Below, piece after piece: positions 49,982 to 59,164 of a DNA stretch of 64,000 bases. The stretch is from Flavobacteriales bacterium UBA952 (GTDB lineage: Bacteria > Bacteroidota > Bacteroidia > Flavobacteriales_D > Crocinitomicaceae): assembly GCA_002293185.1 (NCBI GenBank), contig DBCS01000007.1, forward strand, positions 62,231 to 126,230, given 5' to 3'. Both the position numbers and the translations under genes were made by a program. Every line of letters starts with the position of its first letter. The stretch's first letter is position 1. Under the pieces are notes generated by a model. It saw only the letters and a program-made list of their open reading frames with translations. It searched no databases and had not been told where the DNA came from.

Positions 49982-50079
49982 GTTAAGCGCTTATTGGTTT
50001 TTGTAATTTATTCTTATTCGTAGAAGTCGTTCAAAGGTTACGTTTGTAGCTAATATTTATGAAAACAGCCATGTTTTAT

Positions 50080-51609
50080 TTAATGTTTGAAATGCCGCAC
50101 GCCCGTAAAGACCATTTTCATTTGATTTTCATCGCAATAAGCAATTGATAAATCATCTTTAACAGAACCACCTGGTTGAATAACTGCGTTGATTCCTTCT
50201 AAGTGTGCAATTTCGACACAATCCGGAAACGGAAAAAAAGCATCGCTAGCCATCACGGCGCCCTGTAGATCAAAGCCAAATGATTTTGCTTTGTGAATGG
50301 CTTGTTTGAGCGCATCTACACGAGAAGTTTGACCAGTACCGCTGGCCAATAGCTGACCTCCTTTTGCCAAAATAATGGTATTTGATTTAGTGTGCTTGAC
50401 GAGTTTGTTAGCAAAAAGAAGATCGGTAATTTCATCGGCACTTGGTGCAATTTTAGTTTTGACCTCAAGTTGCTCAGGGCCTTCGGTGGCCATATCGGCA
50501 TCTTGGACTAAATAACCGTTTAAAGCGCTGCGAACGAGTATCGTTGGAAGTTCAATGTTATTTTGAACTAAAATGATGCGGTTCTTCTTGGACTGTAAAA
50601 GTTCTACAGCCTCTTTTGAGTACGCTGGAGCGATAAGCACCTCACAGAACAAATCATTGATTAAAATAGCGGTATCTAACTCGACTTCTTGATTGGAAAT
50701 GAGAATTCCACCAAAAGCGCTAACGGGGTCGGCGGCAAGGGCGGCTTGATAGGCGGCTTTGAGTGTAGGGCGAGTGGCTAGGCCACAAGCGTTGTTGTGT
50801 TTGAGTATGGCGAAAGTGGGCCCGTCTTGCTTGAATTCTAACATGAGGCGTACAGCAGCGTCTACATCAAGTAAGTTATTGTAGGATAACTCTTTACCGT
50901 GTAATTTTGTAAATAGTGCCTCGAGGTCACCAAAGAAAACACCTTTCTGATGAGGATTCTCCCCGTAACGCAACGGGCTTTGCTTTGCTTCGCTAATTTT
51001 TAGATTGGCGCTTTTGCCATTCATGAAATATTGATGAATCATGGTGTCATAGTGAGAAGACACATGGAAGGCTTCGGCTGCAAACGCCTTGCGTTGTGCT
51101 AAACTTGATGTGGCGCCCTGATTGTTGAGTATTTCGAGTAGTTCGGAATATTGCTTTACGCTCGGAACAATAAGAACGTCATTATAATTCTTGGCTGCAG
51201 CTCTAATTAAAGAGACGCCACCAATATCAATTTTTTCGATAATGTCGCTGTGCGTTGCGCCGGATACTACGGTTTGTTCAAAAGGATATAAGTCTACAAT
51301 TACCAAATCAATAGGGCCTAATTGGTATTCAGCCATATGGGCTTGATCAGGCGCAAAATCTCTGCGATTGAGAATTCCACCGAAGATGGCAGGGTGCAAA
51401 GTTTTGACACGACCACCTAGTATTTCTGGAAACTTGGTTACTTCTTCAACGGCTGTGACAGGAATACCCATATCTTGAATAAAAGAGAGGGTGCCGCCGG
51501 TTGATAAAATTTCTACGTGGTTTGCATGTAGTTTTTCTACAATGGGAGCTAAGCCATCTTTATAGAATACTGAAATGAGGGCGCGTTGAATTGGTTTTTG
51601 AAGGGTCAT
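50080..51609 (-). CDS. purH: Bifunctional AICAR formyltransferase/IMP cyclohydrolase
   Basis: Catalyses the last two steps of IMP synthesis. The 509-residue protein has an N-terminal MGS-like cyclohydrolase domain (~1-190; RALISVFYKDGL, ILSTGGT, GRVKTLHPAIFGGIL) and a C-terminal formyltransferase domain. The latter has LRYGENPHQKG, FAILKHNNACGLA with the catalytic Lys-His, ASDAFFPFPDCV and VIQPGGSVKDD. I start it at the ATG at 51609; the frame opens further upstream to 51693 but that stretch crosses a terminator. Confidence 0.96.
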   Translation of the reverse strand: MTLQKPIQRALISVFYKDGLAPIVEKLHANHVEILSTGGTLSFIQDMGIPVTAVEEVTKFPEILGGRVKTLHPAIFGGILNRRDFAPDQAHMAEYQLGPIDLVIVDLYPFEQTVVSGATHSDIIEKIDIGGVSLIRAAAKNYNDVLIVPSVKQYSELLEILNNQGATSSLAQRKAFAAEAFHVSSHYDTMIHQYFMNGKSANLKISEAKQSPLRYGENPHQKGVFFGDLEALFTKLHGKELSYNNLLDVDAAVRLMLEFKQDGPTFAILKHNNACGLATRPTLKAAYQAALAADPVSAFGGILISNQEVELDTAILINDLFCEVLIAPAYSKEAVELLQSKKNRIILVQNNIELPTILVRSALNGYLVQDADMATEGPEQLEVKTKIAPSADEITDLLFANKLVKHTKSNTIILAKGGQLLASGTGQTSRVDALKQAIHKAKSFGFDLQGAVMASDAFFPFPDCVEIAHLEGINAVIQPGGSVKDDLSIAYCDENQMKMVFTGVRHFKH

Positions 51610-51645
51610 GATATGTTGCAAAGTGCAAAGGTAAGGGGTATAATT

Positions 51646-51673
51646 AAAAAGGCCTGCAATTGCAGGCCTTTTT
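51646..51673 (-). terminator. Terminator: perfect 28-bp palindrome downstream of nrdA
   Basis: AAAAAGGCCTGCAATTGCAG and its completion to 51673 form a perfect palindrome with A and T runs at the ends, able to terminate in both directions. On the minus strand it follows nrdA and its duplicated tail and lies 36 bp before purH. Confidence 0.88.
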
Positions 51674-51693
51674 ATTGGTTTTTTAAAACACAA

Positions 51694-51835
51694 TTAGTTC
51701 ACTTTGTTCATGAATTTACGTTCCACATATAACCGGCTGGCGCCGCTTCTATCCGGAACACATTTAGTTCACTTCGTTCATGAATTTACGTTCCACATAC
51801 AACCGGCTGGCGCCGCTTCTATCCGGAACACATTT
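51694..51835. repeat. 70-bp tandem duplication of the nrdA gene end
   Basis: Bases 51694-51765 and 51764-51835 match over 72 positions with only two differences (51704 T versus 51774 C; 51730 T versus 51800 C). The copy next to nrdA contains its last codons M-C-S-G and the TAG stop (51819). The distal copy repeats the same codons and stop out of context. The unit contains CCGGCTGGCGCCG and can form a small CGGC/GCCG hairpin. Confidence 0.93.
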
Positions 51836-54182
51836 CACAGCCGTCTGGGTCATCGAGAGAGCAGGCAATGGCTGCTTGTTGGTCTTCGACAATTAGCGCG
51901 GCTTCAGGCTCTTCTGTGACGGTTTTCTCAACGGTAAATTTGATAGCATCGGTTGCGGCTTTGGTACGCAAGTAGTACATACCTGTTTTGAGTCCTTTTT
52001 CCCAACCGTAGAAATGCATGGAGGTGAGCTTACCAAAGTTGGCATTTTCCATGAAAATATTGAGAGACTGGCTCTGACAAATATAAGCACCGCGATCTGC
52101 AGCTTGCTCAATGATGGCTTTTTGAGAGATTTCCCAAGCGGTTTTGTATAGATCTTTTAAGTGCTGCGGAATTTCTTGGATATTTTGTATTGATCCATTA
52201 GCGGTCATGATTTTTTGACGCATGTCTTTATTCCAGAGGCCCTCGCGAACGAGATCTTTTAGTAAGTGCTTGTTGACGATGATGAATTCGCCGGACAATA
52301 CACGACGTGTGTAGATGTTCGAAGTATAAGGTTCAAAACATTCGTTGTTACCAAGAATTTGAGCTGTGGATGCCGTAGGCATTGGTGCAAGGAGCAGTGA
52401 GTTACGCACACCGTGTTTTTTCACTTCCGCTTTGAGGAGGTCCCATTCCCAACGGTTAGTTGGCGTGACTCCCCACATGTCGAATTGGAAGATGCCTTTC
52501 GATACAGGAGAACCTTTGATTGTTTGGTAAGGACCGTCTACTTTGGCGAGGTCCTTGGAAGCGGTCATGGAAGCAAAGTAGATGGTCTCAAAAACTTCGC
52601 GGTTGAGTGTGCGGGCTTCTTCTGATTCGAATGGGAAACCAAGCATAATGAAGGCATCTGCTAAACCTTGAACGCCTAAACCAATTGGACGGTGACGCAT
52701 GTTGGAGTTGCGCGCTTCTTCTACAGGATAGAAGTTGTTGTCGATAATGCGGTTAAGGTTTAGTGTTGCCTGATAAGTAACTTCAAAAAGTTTGTCGTGA
52801 TCAAAGGCGCCTTCTTCAGTTACAAATTTTGGAAGGGCAAGTGATGCGAGGTTACAAACAGCAACTTCGTCAGGTGCGGTATATTCAATTATTTCGGTAC
52901 ACAAGTTGGAAGATTTAATCGTGCCGAGATTTTGTTGATTTGATTTAGAGTTGGCAGCATCTTTGTAGAGCATGTAAGGGGTGCCGGTCTCGATTTGAGA
53001 CTCGAGGATTTTAAACCATAGGTCTTGCGCTTTGATGGTTTTGCGCCCTTTTCCTGCTTGCTCGTATTGTGTGTAAAGCGCTTCGAATTCAGCGCTGTGT
53101 GTATCGGAAAGACCGGGGCATTCGTGCGGGCACATCAGGGTCCAGTCTCCGTTTTCTTTGACGCGTTTCATGAAAAGATCAGGAATCCAGAGTGCGTAGA
53201 AGAGATCACGTGCGCGTTGTTCTTCTTTACCGTGATTTTTTTTGAGGTCAAGGAAATCGAAGACATCGGCATGCCAAGGTTCTATGTAGATAGCAAAAGA
53301 TCCTTTGCGTTTACCCCCGCCTTGGTCAACATAGCGCGCTGTGTCATTGAAAACACGAAGCATTGGAACGATTCCGTTAGAAGCACCGTTGGTGCCTTTG
53401 ATGTAGGATCCGGTTGCGCGAATATCGTGGATAGACAAGCCGATTCCGCCAGCAGATTGTGAAATTTGCGCACAAGATTTGAGGGTGTCGTAGATGCCGC
53501 TGATGCTGTCTTCTTTCATGGTCAGCAAGAAGCAAGAGGACATTTGTGGCTTTGGCGTACCGGAATTGAAAAGCGTTGGCGTGGCGTGAGTAAACCAACC
53601 TTCTGACATCAAATTATAGGTTTTGATTGCCGATTGGATGTCTTCTTTGTGAATACCTATGGCAACGCGCATTATCATTTGTTGTGGACGCTCTACGATT
53701 TTGCCGTAAAGGCGCATGAGGTATGAGCGGGTTAATGTTTTGAAGCCAAAGTAGTCGTAACGGAAGTCGCGGTCGTAGATGATACTAGAGTCGAGCACTT
53801 CTTTGTTATCCATGATGATATGATAAACGTCTTCTGCAAGGAGCGAAGCAGGTTCGTTTGTTTTGTTATCAACATAGTGGTATAAGTCGTGCATGACCTC
53901 AGAAAAGGTCTTCTTCGTTTCTTTGTGCAGGTTTGAAACGGCAATACGCGAAGCGAGCAAGGCGTAGTCTGGATGATCAATTGTTTTGGCGGCTGCAACT
54001 TCAGCAGCAAGGTTGTCTAGCTCTGTTGTGCTCACACCGTCGAATAGGCCTTCAATGACCTTCATAGCGACAGCTTCAGGCGATACAAGCGGGTCTAGAC
54101 CGTAGCACATCTTGATGATGCGCGCAGTAATTTTATCGAATTTAACGGACTCAGTTTTTCCGTCTCTTTTTGCAACGTACAT
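51819..54182 (-). CDS. nrdA: Ribonucleoside-diphosphate reductase, alpha subunit (class Ia)
   Basis: The large subunit that reduces ribonucleotides to deoxyribonucleotides. The 787-residue protein has an ATP-cone allosteric domain (~1-95; MYVAKRDGKTESVKFDKI). Catalytic-barrel motifs follow: PQMSSCFLL with the first active-site Cys, NLCTEIIEY with the radical Cys and Glu, and LAPMPTASTAQILGNNE. The C-terminal redox pair is CEMC, two residues from the end. The sequence style is close to eukaryotic R1. nrdB lies 30 bp upstream in the same operon. Its stop lies inside the tandem repeat. Confidence 0.96.
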   Translation of the reverse strand: MYVAKRDGKTESVKFDKITARIIKMCYGLDPLVSPEAVAMKVIEGLFDGVSTTELDNLAAEVAAAKTIDHPDYALLASRIAVSNLHKETKKTFSEVMHDLYHYVDNKTNEPASLLAEDVYHIIMDNKEVLDSSIIYDRDFRYDYFGFKTLTRSYLMRLYGKIVERPQQMIMRVAIGIHKEDIQSAIKTYNLMSEGWFTHATPTLFNSGTPKPQMSSCFLLTMKEDSISGIYDTLKSCAQISQSAGGIGLSIHDIRATGSYIKGTNGASNGIVPMLRVFNDTARYVDQGGGKRKGSFAIYIEPWHADVFDFLDLKKNHGKEEQRARDLFYALWIPDLFMKRVKENGDWTLMCPHECPGLSDTHSAEFEALYTQYEQAGKGRKTIKAQDLWFKILESQIETGTPYMLYKDAANSKSNQQNLGTIKSSNLCTEIIEYTAPDEVAVCNLASLALPKFVTEEGAFDHDKLFEVTYQATLNLNRIIDNNFYPVEEARNSNMRHRPIGLGVQGLADAFIMLGFPFESEEARTLNREVFETIYFASMTASKDLAKVDGPYQTIKGSPVSKGIFQFDMWGVTPTNRWEWDLLKAEVKKHGVRNSLLLAPMPTASTAQILGNNECFEPYTSNIYTRRVLSGEFIIVNKHLLKDLVREGLWNKDMRQKIMTANGSIQNIQEIPQHLKDLYKTAWEISQKAIIEQAADRGAYICQSQSLNIFMENANFGKLTSMHFYGWEKGLKTGMYYLRTKAATDAIKFTVEKTVTEEPEAALIVEDQQAAIACSLDDPDGCEMCSG

Positions 54183-54212
54183 ATGCTCCTTATATTAGTA
54201 GTTAGATTAGGT

Positions 54213-55193
54213 TTAAAAATCTTCATCAAGGCTAAACGCTTGATTTTCTTTGCCGGCTAGCACTCCAGCTTTTTGGTATTCCCCGACTCGTTTCTCAAAG
54301 AAGTTGGTTTTTCCTTGAATGGAAATCATGTCCATGAAGTCAAAAGGGTTGGTGGCGTTGTAAACGCGTTCGTTTCCGAGCTCAACAAGAAGGCGGTCTG
54401 CAACAAACTCGATGTATTGACCCATGAGATCGCTGTTCATGCCGATGAGTTTTACAGGGAGCGCGTCGGTAACAAACTCTTTTTCAATTTCGACGGCATG
54501 TGTAATGATTTCTTGTACTTTTTCTTTCGGCAGTTTATTCACTAAATGCTTGGTGTAAAGTAGGCAGGCGAAATCACAGTGTAGCCCTTCGTCTCTAGAG
54601 ATAAGTTCATTGGAGAAAGATAGGCCTGGCATTAAGCCGCGTTTTTTGAGCCAAAAGATAGAACAAAAGGAACCGGAGAAGAAAATGCCCTCAACAGCAG
54701 CAAAAGCAACAAGGCGCTCTGCGTAAGAACCTTTATCTATCCATCGCAATGCCCAGTCTGCTTTTTTGCGAACGCAGTCGACTGTATCGATGGCGTTGAA
54801 AAGGTAATTTTTGTCTTGGGTATCTTTGATGTAGGTATCGATGAGAAGGGAGTAGGTTTCAGAATGGATGTTTTCCATTGCAACTTGAAAACCGTAAAAG
54901 AATTTGGCCTCGGTGTATTGCACTTCATTGAGAAAGTGCTCTGCTAAATTTTCATTAACGATCCCGTCAGAAGCAGAGAAAAATGCCAACACATGCTTAA
55001 TGAAATGACGTTCGTCGTCATTGAGTTTGTTTTCCCAATCGATAAGGTCAGGAGAGAGGTCAATTTCTTCAGCAGTCCAGAAGCTAGCCTCGGCTTTTTT
55101 GTAAAAACTCCAGATGTCATCGTGCTGAATTGGAAATAGTACGAAACGGCTTTTGTTTTCTTCGAGAATAGGTTCGTGTAGTGTTTTTGTCAT
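54213..55193 (-). CDS. nrdB: Ribonucleoside-diphosphate reductase, beta subunit (class Ia)
   Basis: The di-iron radical-generating subunit. The 326-residue protein has LNDDERHFIKHVLAFFSASD, the metal ligands E107 and H110 in MENIHSETY, the radical Tyr114 in the same motif, and the later ligands around RDEGLHCDFACLL. The intact Tyr places it with class Ia rather than the radical-free subclasses, and the motifs are eukaryote-like. Promoter must lie in the 334-bp gap upstream. Confidence 0.96.
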   Translation of the reverse strand: MTKTLHEPILEENKSRFVLFPIQHDDIWSFYKKAEASFWTAEEIDLSPDLIDWENKLNDDERHFIKHVLAFFSASDGIVNENLAEHFLNEVQYTEAKFFYGFQVAMENIHSETYSLLIDTYIKDTQDKNYLFNAIDTVDCVRKKADWALRWIDKGSYAERLVAFAAVEGIFFSGSFCSIFWLKKRGLMPGLSFSNELISRDEGLHCDFACLLYTKHLVNKLPKEKVQEIITHAVEIEKEFVTDALPVKLIGMNSDLMGQYIEFVADRLLVELGNERVYNATNPFDFMDMISIQGKTNFFEKRVGEYQKAGVLAGKENQAFSLDEDF

Positions 55194-55527
55194 GGTTTTG
55201 GCGTTGCAGATTTTAAATTAAATCAGGGTTACAAAAATTGTTAAAATTCAGGCTCAAATCAATTAAAGAAATTAACATTTAATCACGGTTTTCAACACTG
55301 AACTGCGCAATCCTTTCACTGACAAACCCTTCAGCGGATTTCAACAGGCCTTGGAAAGATATTCACAAGTTTTCGCGTTGTTATTTGATAATTTTTCTGA
55401 AGAAAATTGACTGTGCGTAGCATTAAATTTCGTATGAAAAGAAAGCTCAATAAAGTTAACAACAAAGCGTTGAAATTGTGCAGCACATTATTTTCACTTT
55501 TGAACAGCAAATTGTTAAATCCACAAA
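55194..55527. other. Intergenic region between nrdB and comF
   Basis: 334 bp between divergent genes, AT-rich, without a credible reading frame. I see a CAAAAATT near 55231 (AATTTTTG on the nrdB strand, one mismatch from TAnnTTTG). An inverted repeat TTTTCTGAAGAAAA lies at about 55392-55405. No clear NrdR box pair was found. Confidence 0.6.
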
Positions 55528-56253
55528 ATGAAGACCACTTATATTCAAAAACTCGGATTAGTCCTTAAAAATTACACGGATGAATTGGGCCATTTGGTTT
55601 TTACAAATAGTTGTTTGCATTGCAATAAAGAACTTGTTCTTCAGGAGCGTTATTTATGCTGGGTCTGCTGGGAAGGATTGGAGAGAACTTTTTATGACGA
55701 GCAAAAAGCACCCACTATTTTGGATAAACTTTTTTGGAATAGAGTTGAAGTTCATCATGTTTGCGCTTTGTACTTTTATGACAAAGGACAGGTGAGCCAG
55801 TCTTTGATACGGGCATTGAAGTATGAATTCAAGGCACCCTTGGGGATCTACCTAGGCGAACACATGGCAAAGCACTTACAAACACATCCAATATGTGCTG
55901 TGGACGCAATTGTGGCGGTCCCAATACACCCAAAAAAAAAGTTTGCAAGGGGCTACAATCAAAGCGAATTATTGGCAAGGGGCATTTCGAATGTTTGGGG
56001 AGCGCCCATTTTAAATAGTATTGCCCACAAACGAAAGCATACGGCAAGCCAGACGACGAGAGACCGTTTTGGACGTTGGGAAAATGTACAGAATCTGTTT
56101 GTGGGTGCCGCACGAATAGCCAATTATCGCCATGTGCTCTTAGTAGACGATGTCATTACTACCGGTGCAACATTGGAGTCTTTGACCAAAGCCATTAAAG
56201 CAGTAGACCCAACTATTCAGATTAGTTTACTTAGTTTCGCTTTTACGAAATAA
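55528..56253 (+). CDS. comF: ComF family phosphoribosyltransferase-like protein
   Basis: ComF proteins assist DNA uptake in naturally competent bacteria but occur widely. The 241-residue protein has an N-terminal zinc-finger-like set C29/C32 and C44/C47 (SCLHCNKE, LCWVCWEG). The type I phosphoribosyltransferase fold follows, with the segment VAVPIHPKKKFARGYNQSELLARG and the PRPP motif VLLVDDVITTGATL near residue 205. It is 3 bp upstream of the FAD oxidoreductase gene. Confidence 0.9.
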   Translation: MKTTYIQKLGLVLKNYTDELGHLVFTNSCLHCNKELVLQERYLCWVCWEGLERTFYDEQKAPTILDKLFWNRVEVHHVCALYFYDKGQVSQSLIRALKYEFKAPLGIYLGEHMAKHLQTHPICAVDAIVAVPIHPKKKFARGYNQSELLARGISNVWGAPILNSIAHKRKHTASQTTRDRFGRWENVQNLFVGAARIANYRHVLLVDDVITTGATLESLTKAIKAVDPTIQISLLSFAFTK

Positions 56254-56256
56254 CGC

Positions 56257-57306
56257 ATGAAACAAACGGCATTAATTATAGGCGCAGGTATTGCAGGAAC
56301 ATGTTTGGCGCATCAGTTGCGCTCCAAAGGAATAGCAGTTCAGATTATTGATGAAGGAACCAATCATTCGAGCGCCATTGCCGCAGGAATGGTAAATCCG
56401 ATGGTTTTTCGGCGCATGAATAAATCTTGGCGCCTAGATGATTTTCATCCTGAGGCAGAAGCATTTTATCAAGCAATAGAAAAAATATTGGGTGTAAAAC
56501 TTTATCACCCGTTGGTCATCCGGAGGTTTTTTTCATCTGAACAAGAACGAAAGCTTTGGGACCAAAGAGAAAAAGACCCCGCTTATGAGGCTTATTTAGA
56601 AAAGTTGAGCCCTCAAGATCTTCAGCACCAAGGCGCAAACAATACCTTTGGTAGCGGGCGTGTAAAAAAAGCATTTTGGATAGACGCTGCCAAATATGTC
56701 GAAAGCCACGCCGCCTATTTTAAGGAAAAAGGACTGCTAATGAGCACTCGTTTTGAAGAGCAATACTGGCAACCCCAACTACGTAAATATAAGGACACAA
56801 CATACGATTTTGTCATCTTTTGCATGGGTTATTTGCAAAAAGAGGAGCCAACTTTTGGTTATCTACCATTAGAACAAACGAAAGGTCAAACCTTGTTGAT
56901 AGAGAGCGCTATTTTACCAGAGAATGAGTCTTTGAACCGAAAATGTTTTGTTTTGCCATGTGGAGACAAGCGCTTTAGGGTTGGATCTACATATGAGTGG
57001 AACAATCCTACACTGAACCCCACCGAGGAGGGTAGAAAGGAATTGCTGGCTAATTTGGAATCGTTAGGAACGTATGATCCAAAAGTTGTGGGCCATTTTG
57101 CAGGCGTGCGGCCGACAGTTTTAGATAGAAGACCATTAATCGGGGCACACCCAAAATGGAACGATGTATTTGTATTTAACGGTTTGGGAGCTAAAGGCTA
57201 TATGATGGCACCCACTCTTGCACGAGAACTTGTTGCACACATCACTGAAAAAACGCCCTTAGACCCAGAAATAAATATCAGCAGATTTACGGTCAAGAAC
57301 GTGTAA
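56257..57306 (+). CDS. FAD-dependent oxidoreductase (DAO family)
   Basis: A 349-residue flavoprotein with the dinucleotide motif IIGAGIAGTCLAHQL at residues ~7-21, GMVNPMVFRRMNKSW, and the C-terminal FAD motif VFVFNGLGAKGYMMAPTLARELV, in the pattern of DadA/ThiO/MnmC C-domain oxidases. The HFAGVRPTVLDRRPLIG segment is typical of amine oxidases in this group. Substrate is not evident. It probably follows comF in one transcript. Confidence 0.85.
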   Translation: MKQTALIIGAGIAGTCLAHQLRSKGIAVQIIDEGTNHSSAIAAGMVNPMVFRRMNKSWRLDDFHPEAEAFYQAIEKILGVKLYHPLVIRRFFSSEQERKLWDQREKDPAYEAYLEKLSPQDLQHQGANNTFGSGRVKKAFWIDAAKYVESHAAYFKEKGLLMSTRFEEQYWQPQLRKYKDTTYDFVIFCMGYLQKEEPTFGYLPLEQTKGQTLLIESAILPENESLNRKCFVLPCGDKRFRVGSTYEWNNPTLNPTEEGRKELLANLESLGTYDPKVVGHFAGVRPTVLDRRPLIGAHPKWNDVFVFNGLGAKGYMMAPTLARELVAHITEKTPLDPEINISRFTVKNV

Positions 57307-57314
57307 TCAAAGCC

Positions 57315-57344
57315 TTGTTATGTGCTATAGATTCTGTATTTTTG
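57315..57344 (+). promoter_or_regulatory. Putative promoter of lepA
   Basis: TTG (57315-57317), a 19-bp spacer and TATTTTTG (57337-57344), a full match to the Bacteroidota promoter consensus. Only 6 bases separate it from the lepA ATG at 57351, so the message should start at or within a few bases of the start codon. Confidence 0.65.
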
Positions 57345-57350
57345 CAACCT

Positions 57351-59147
57351 ATGAAGCACATCCGCAATTTTTGTATTATTGCCCATATTGACCACGGAAA
57401 AAGCACGCTAGCAGATCGCTTGCTCCAAACCACAGGCACCATCTCTGACCGCGAGATGCAAGCCCAAGCCCTTGACGACATGGACCTCGAGCGCGAGCGC
57501 GGCATTACCATCAAGTCGCACGCTATTCAGATGAGCTACAAGCACGAAGGTCAGGACTACATTCTCAACCTCATAGATACCCCAGGGCATGTCGATTTTT
57601 CATATGAAGTTTCGCGCTCAATTGCGGCTTGTGAAGGCGCACTGCTCATTGTCGATGCCTCTCAAGGAATAGAAGCTCAAACCATATCTAATCTGTACCT
57701 TGCTTTAGAACACGACCTCGAAATTATTCCTATCCTCAATAAGATGGATTTGCCCGGCGCTATGCCAGAAGAGGTTTCTGATCAAATCATGGAACTCATC
57801 GGTTGTGACCTCGAAGATATCATTCAGGCCTCTGGCAAAACAGGCCTTGGCGTTGACCTCATCCTCGAGGCGGTAGTAAATCGTATTCCGGCGCCCAAAG
57901 GCGATGAATCTGCGCCCCTTCAGGCCATGATTTTTGACTCCGTATTTAATCCTTTTCGCGGCATTATTGCCTATTACCGCGTGAAGAACGGAGTTTTAAA
58001 AAAAGGTCAAAAAGTACGCTTTTTGAATACTGGCCGAGACTACAATGCAGACGAAATCGGCATTCTCAAAATGGACCTCTCTCCAAAAACAGAGGTGCGC
58101 GCAGGAGATGTAGGTTATATTATTTCAGGAATCAAAGCTGCAAACGAAGTCAAGGTAGGAGACACCATTACAGGTTCCGATAACCCTTGTGAGATACCAA
58201 TTAAAGGTTTTGAAGATGTAAAGCCTATGGTCTTTGCCGGGATTTATCCGGTAGATACCGAAGACTACGAAGAACTCCGTTATTCGATGGAAAAGCTCCA
58301 ACTCAATGACTCTTCATTGGTGTTTGAACCCGAGTCGTCAGCGGCGCTTGGCTTTGGCTTTCGCTGTGGTTTCCTCGGGATGCTCCATATGGAAATCATA
58401 CAGGAACGGCTCGAGCGTGAGTTTAACATGACGGTAATTACGACTGTCCCGAACGTATCGTATAAATCCTACATGAAAAAAAACCCCGACGAGGTCACGA
58501 TTGTCAACAACCCCTCCGAGTTACCCGACCCTTCTGGCATGGATCGTATCGAAGAACCATATATCAAAGCACAGGTCATTACCAAAACAGAATATGTTGG
58601 TGCCATCATGACACTTTGTATCGAAAAACGAGGAGAACTTCAAAATCAAGTATACCTAACCCAAGACCGCGTCGAGATCACCTTTGAAATGCCACTTGCT
58701 GAAATCGTCTTTGACTTTTACGATCGTTTAAAATCAGTTTCTCGAGGTTATGCTTCTTTTGATTACCATCCAATTGGTTATAAAGAATCAGATTTGGTAA
58801 AGATGGATCTCTTGCTTAACGGAGAGCAAGTGGACGCTCTTTCTGCTTTGGTTCACCGAGGCAATGCATTTGACCTCGGCAAAAGAATTTGCCTAAAGCT
58901 TCGTGAGCTCATTCCGCGCCAGCAATTTGAAATACCTATTCAGGCCGCTATTGGCGCTAAAGTAATTGCCCGCGAAACCATCAAAGCACTCCGCAAAGAT
59001 GTAACGGCAAAATGCTACGGCGGAGATATCTCCCGCAAGCGCAAACTTTTAGAAAAACAAAAGGCAGGTAAAAAACGAATGCGTCAAGTGGGCCGCGTAG
59101 AAGTGCCACAAGAAGCGTTTTTGGCTGTCCTCAAACTCAATGATTAA
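57351..59147 (+). CDS. lepA: Elongation factor 4 (LepA)
   Basis: A ribosome-associated GTPase. From the ATG at 57351 it has 598 residues, the normal length, and begins MKHIRNFCIIAHIDHGKSTL as the family does; the frame extends 36 bases further back but that region is the promoter. G1 is AHIDHGKST, G3 DTPGHVDF and G4 NKMDLPGA. The C-terminal LepA domain has KCYGGDISRKRKLLEKQKAGKKRMRQ (positions ~555-580). Codon use is rich in C-ending codons, fitting strong expression. Confidence 0.97.
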   Translation: MKHIRNFCIIAHIDHGKSTLADRLLQTTGTISDREMQAQALDDMDLERERGITIKSHAIQMSYKHEGQDYILNLIDTPGHVDFSYEVSRSIAACEGALLIVDASQGIEAQTISNLYLALEHDLEIIPILNKMDLPGAMPEEVSDQIMELIGCDLEDIIQASGKTGLGVDLILEAVVNRIPAPKGDESAPLQAMIFDSVFNPFRGIIAYYRVKNGVLKKGQKVRFLNTGRDYNADEIGILKMDLSPKTEVRAGDVGYIISGIKAANEVKVGDTITGSDNPCEIPIKGFEDVKPMVFAGIYPVDTEDYEELRYSMEKLQLNDSSLVFEPESSAALGFGFRCGFLGMLHMEIIQERLEREFNMTVITTVPNVSYKSYMKKNPDEVTIVNNPSELPDPSGMDRIEEPYIKAQVITKTEYVGAIMTLCIEKRGELQNQVYLTQDRVEITFEMPLAEIVFDFYDRLKSVSRGYASFDYHPIGYKESDLVKMDLLLNGEQVDALSALVHRGNAFDLGKRICLKLRELIPRQQFEIPIQAAIGAKVIARETIKALRKDVTAKCYGGDISRKRKLLEKQKAGKKRMRQVGRVEVPQEAFLAVLKLND

Positions 59148-59164
59148 CCCCTTAAATAAAGAAT

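Noticed and set aside
51610..51693. Longer PurH reading frame starting at 51693.
   Set aside because: The added 28 residues are encoded by the 28-bp terminator palindrome and lack homology to PurH; the ATG at 51609 gives the family N-terminus.
51704..51919. A 71-codon plus-strand frame across the tandem repeat.
   Set aside because: It lies antisense to the nrdA 3' end and exists because of the repeat and the nrdA codon pattern.
55194..55527. Possible second replication origin because of TATTCACAA and AAATCCACA words.
   Set aside because: The words are two or more mismatches from the DnaA box consensus, the gap is less AT-rich than that at 5.4 kb, and parS sites are 50 kb away.
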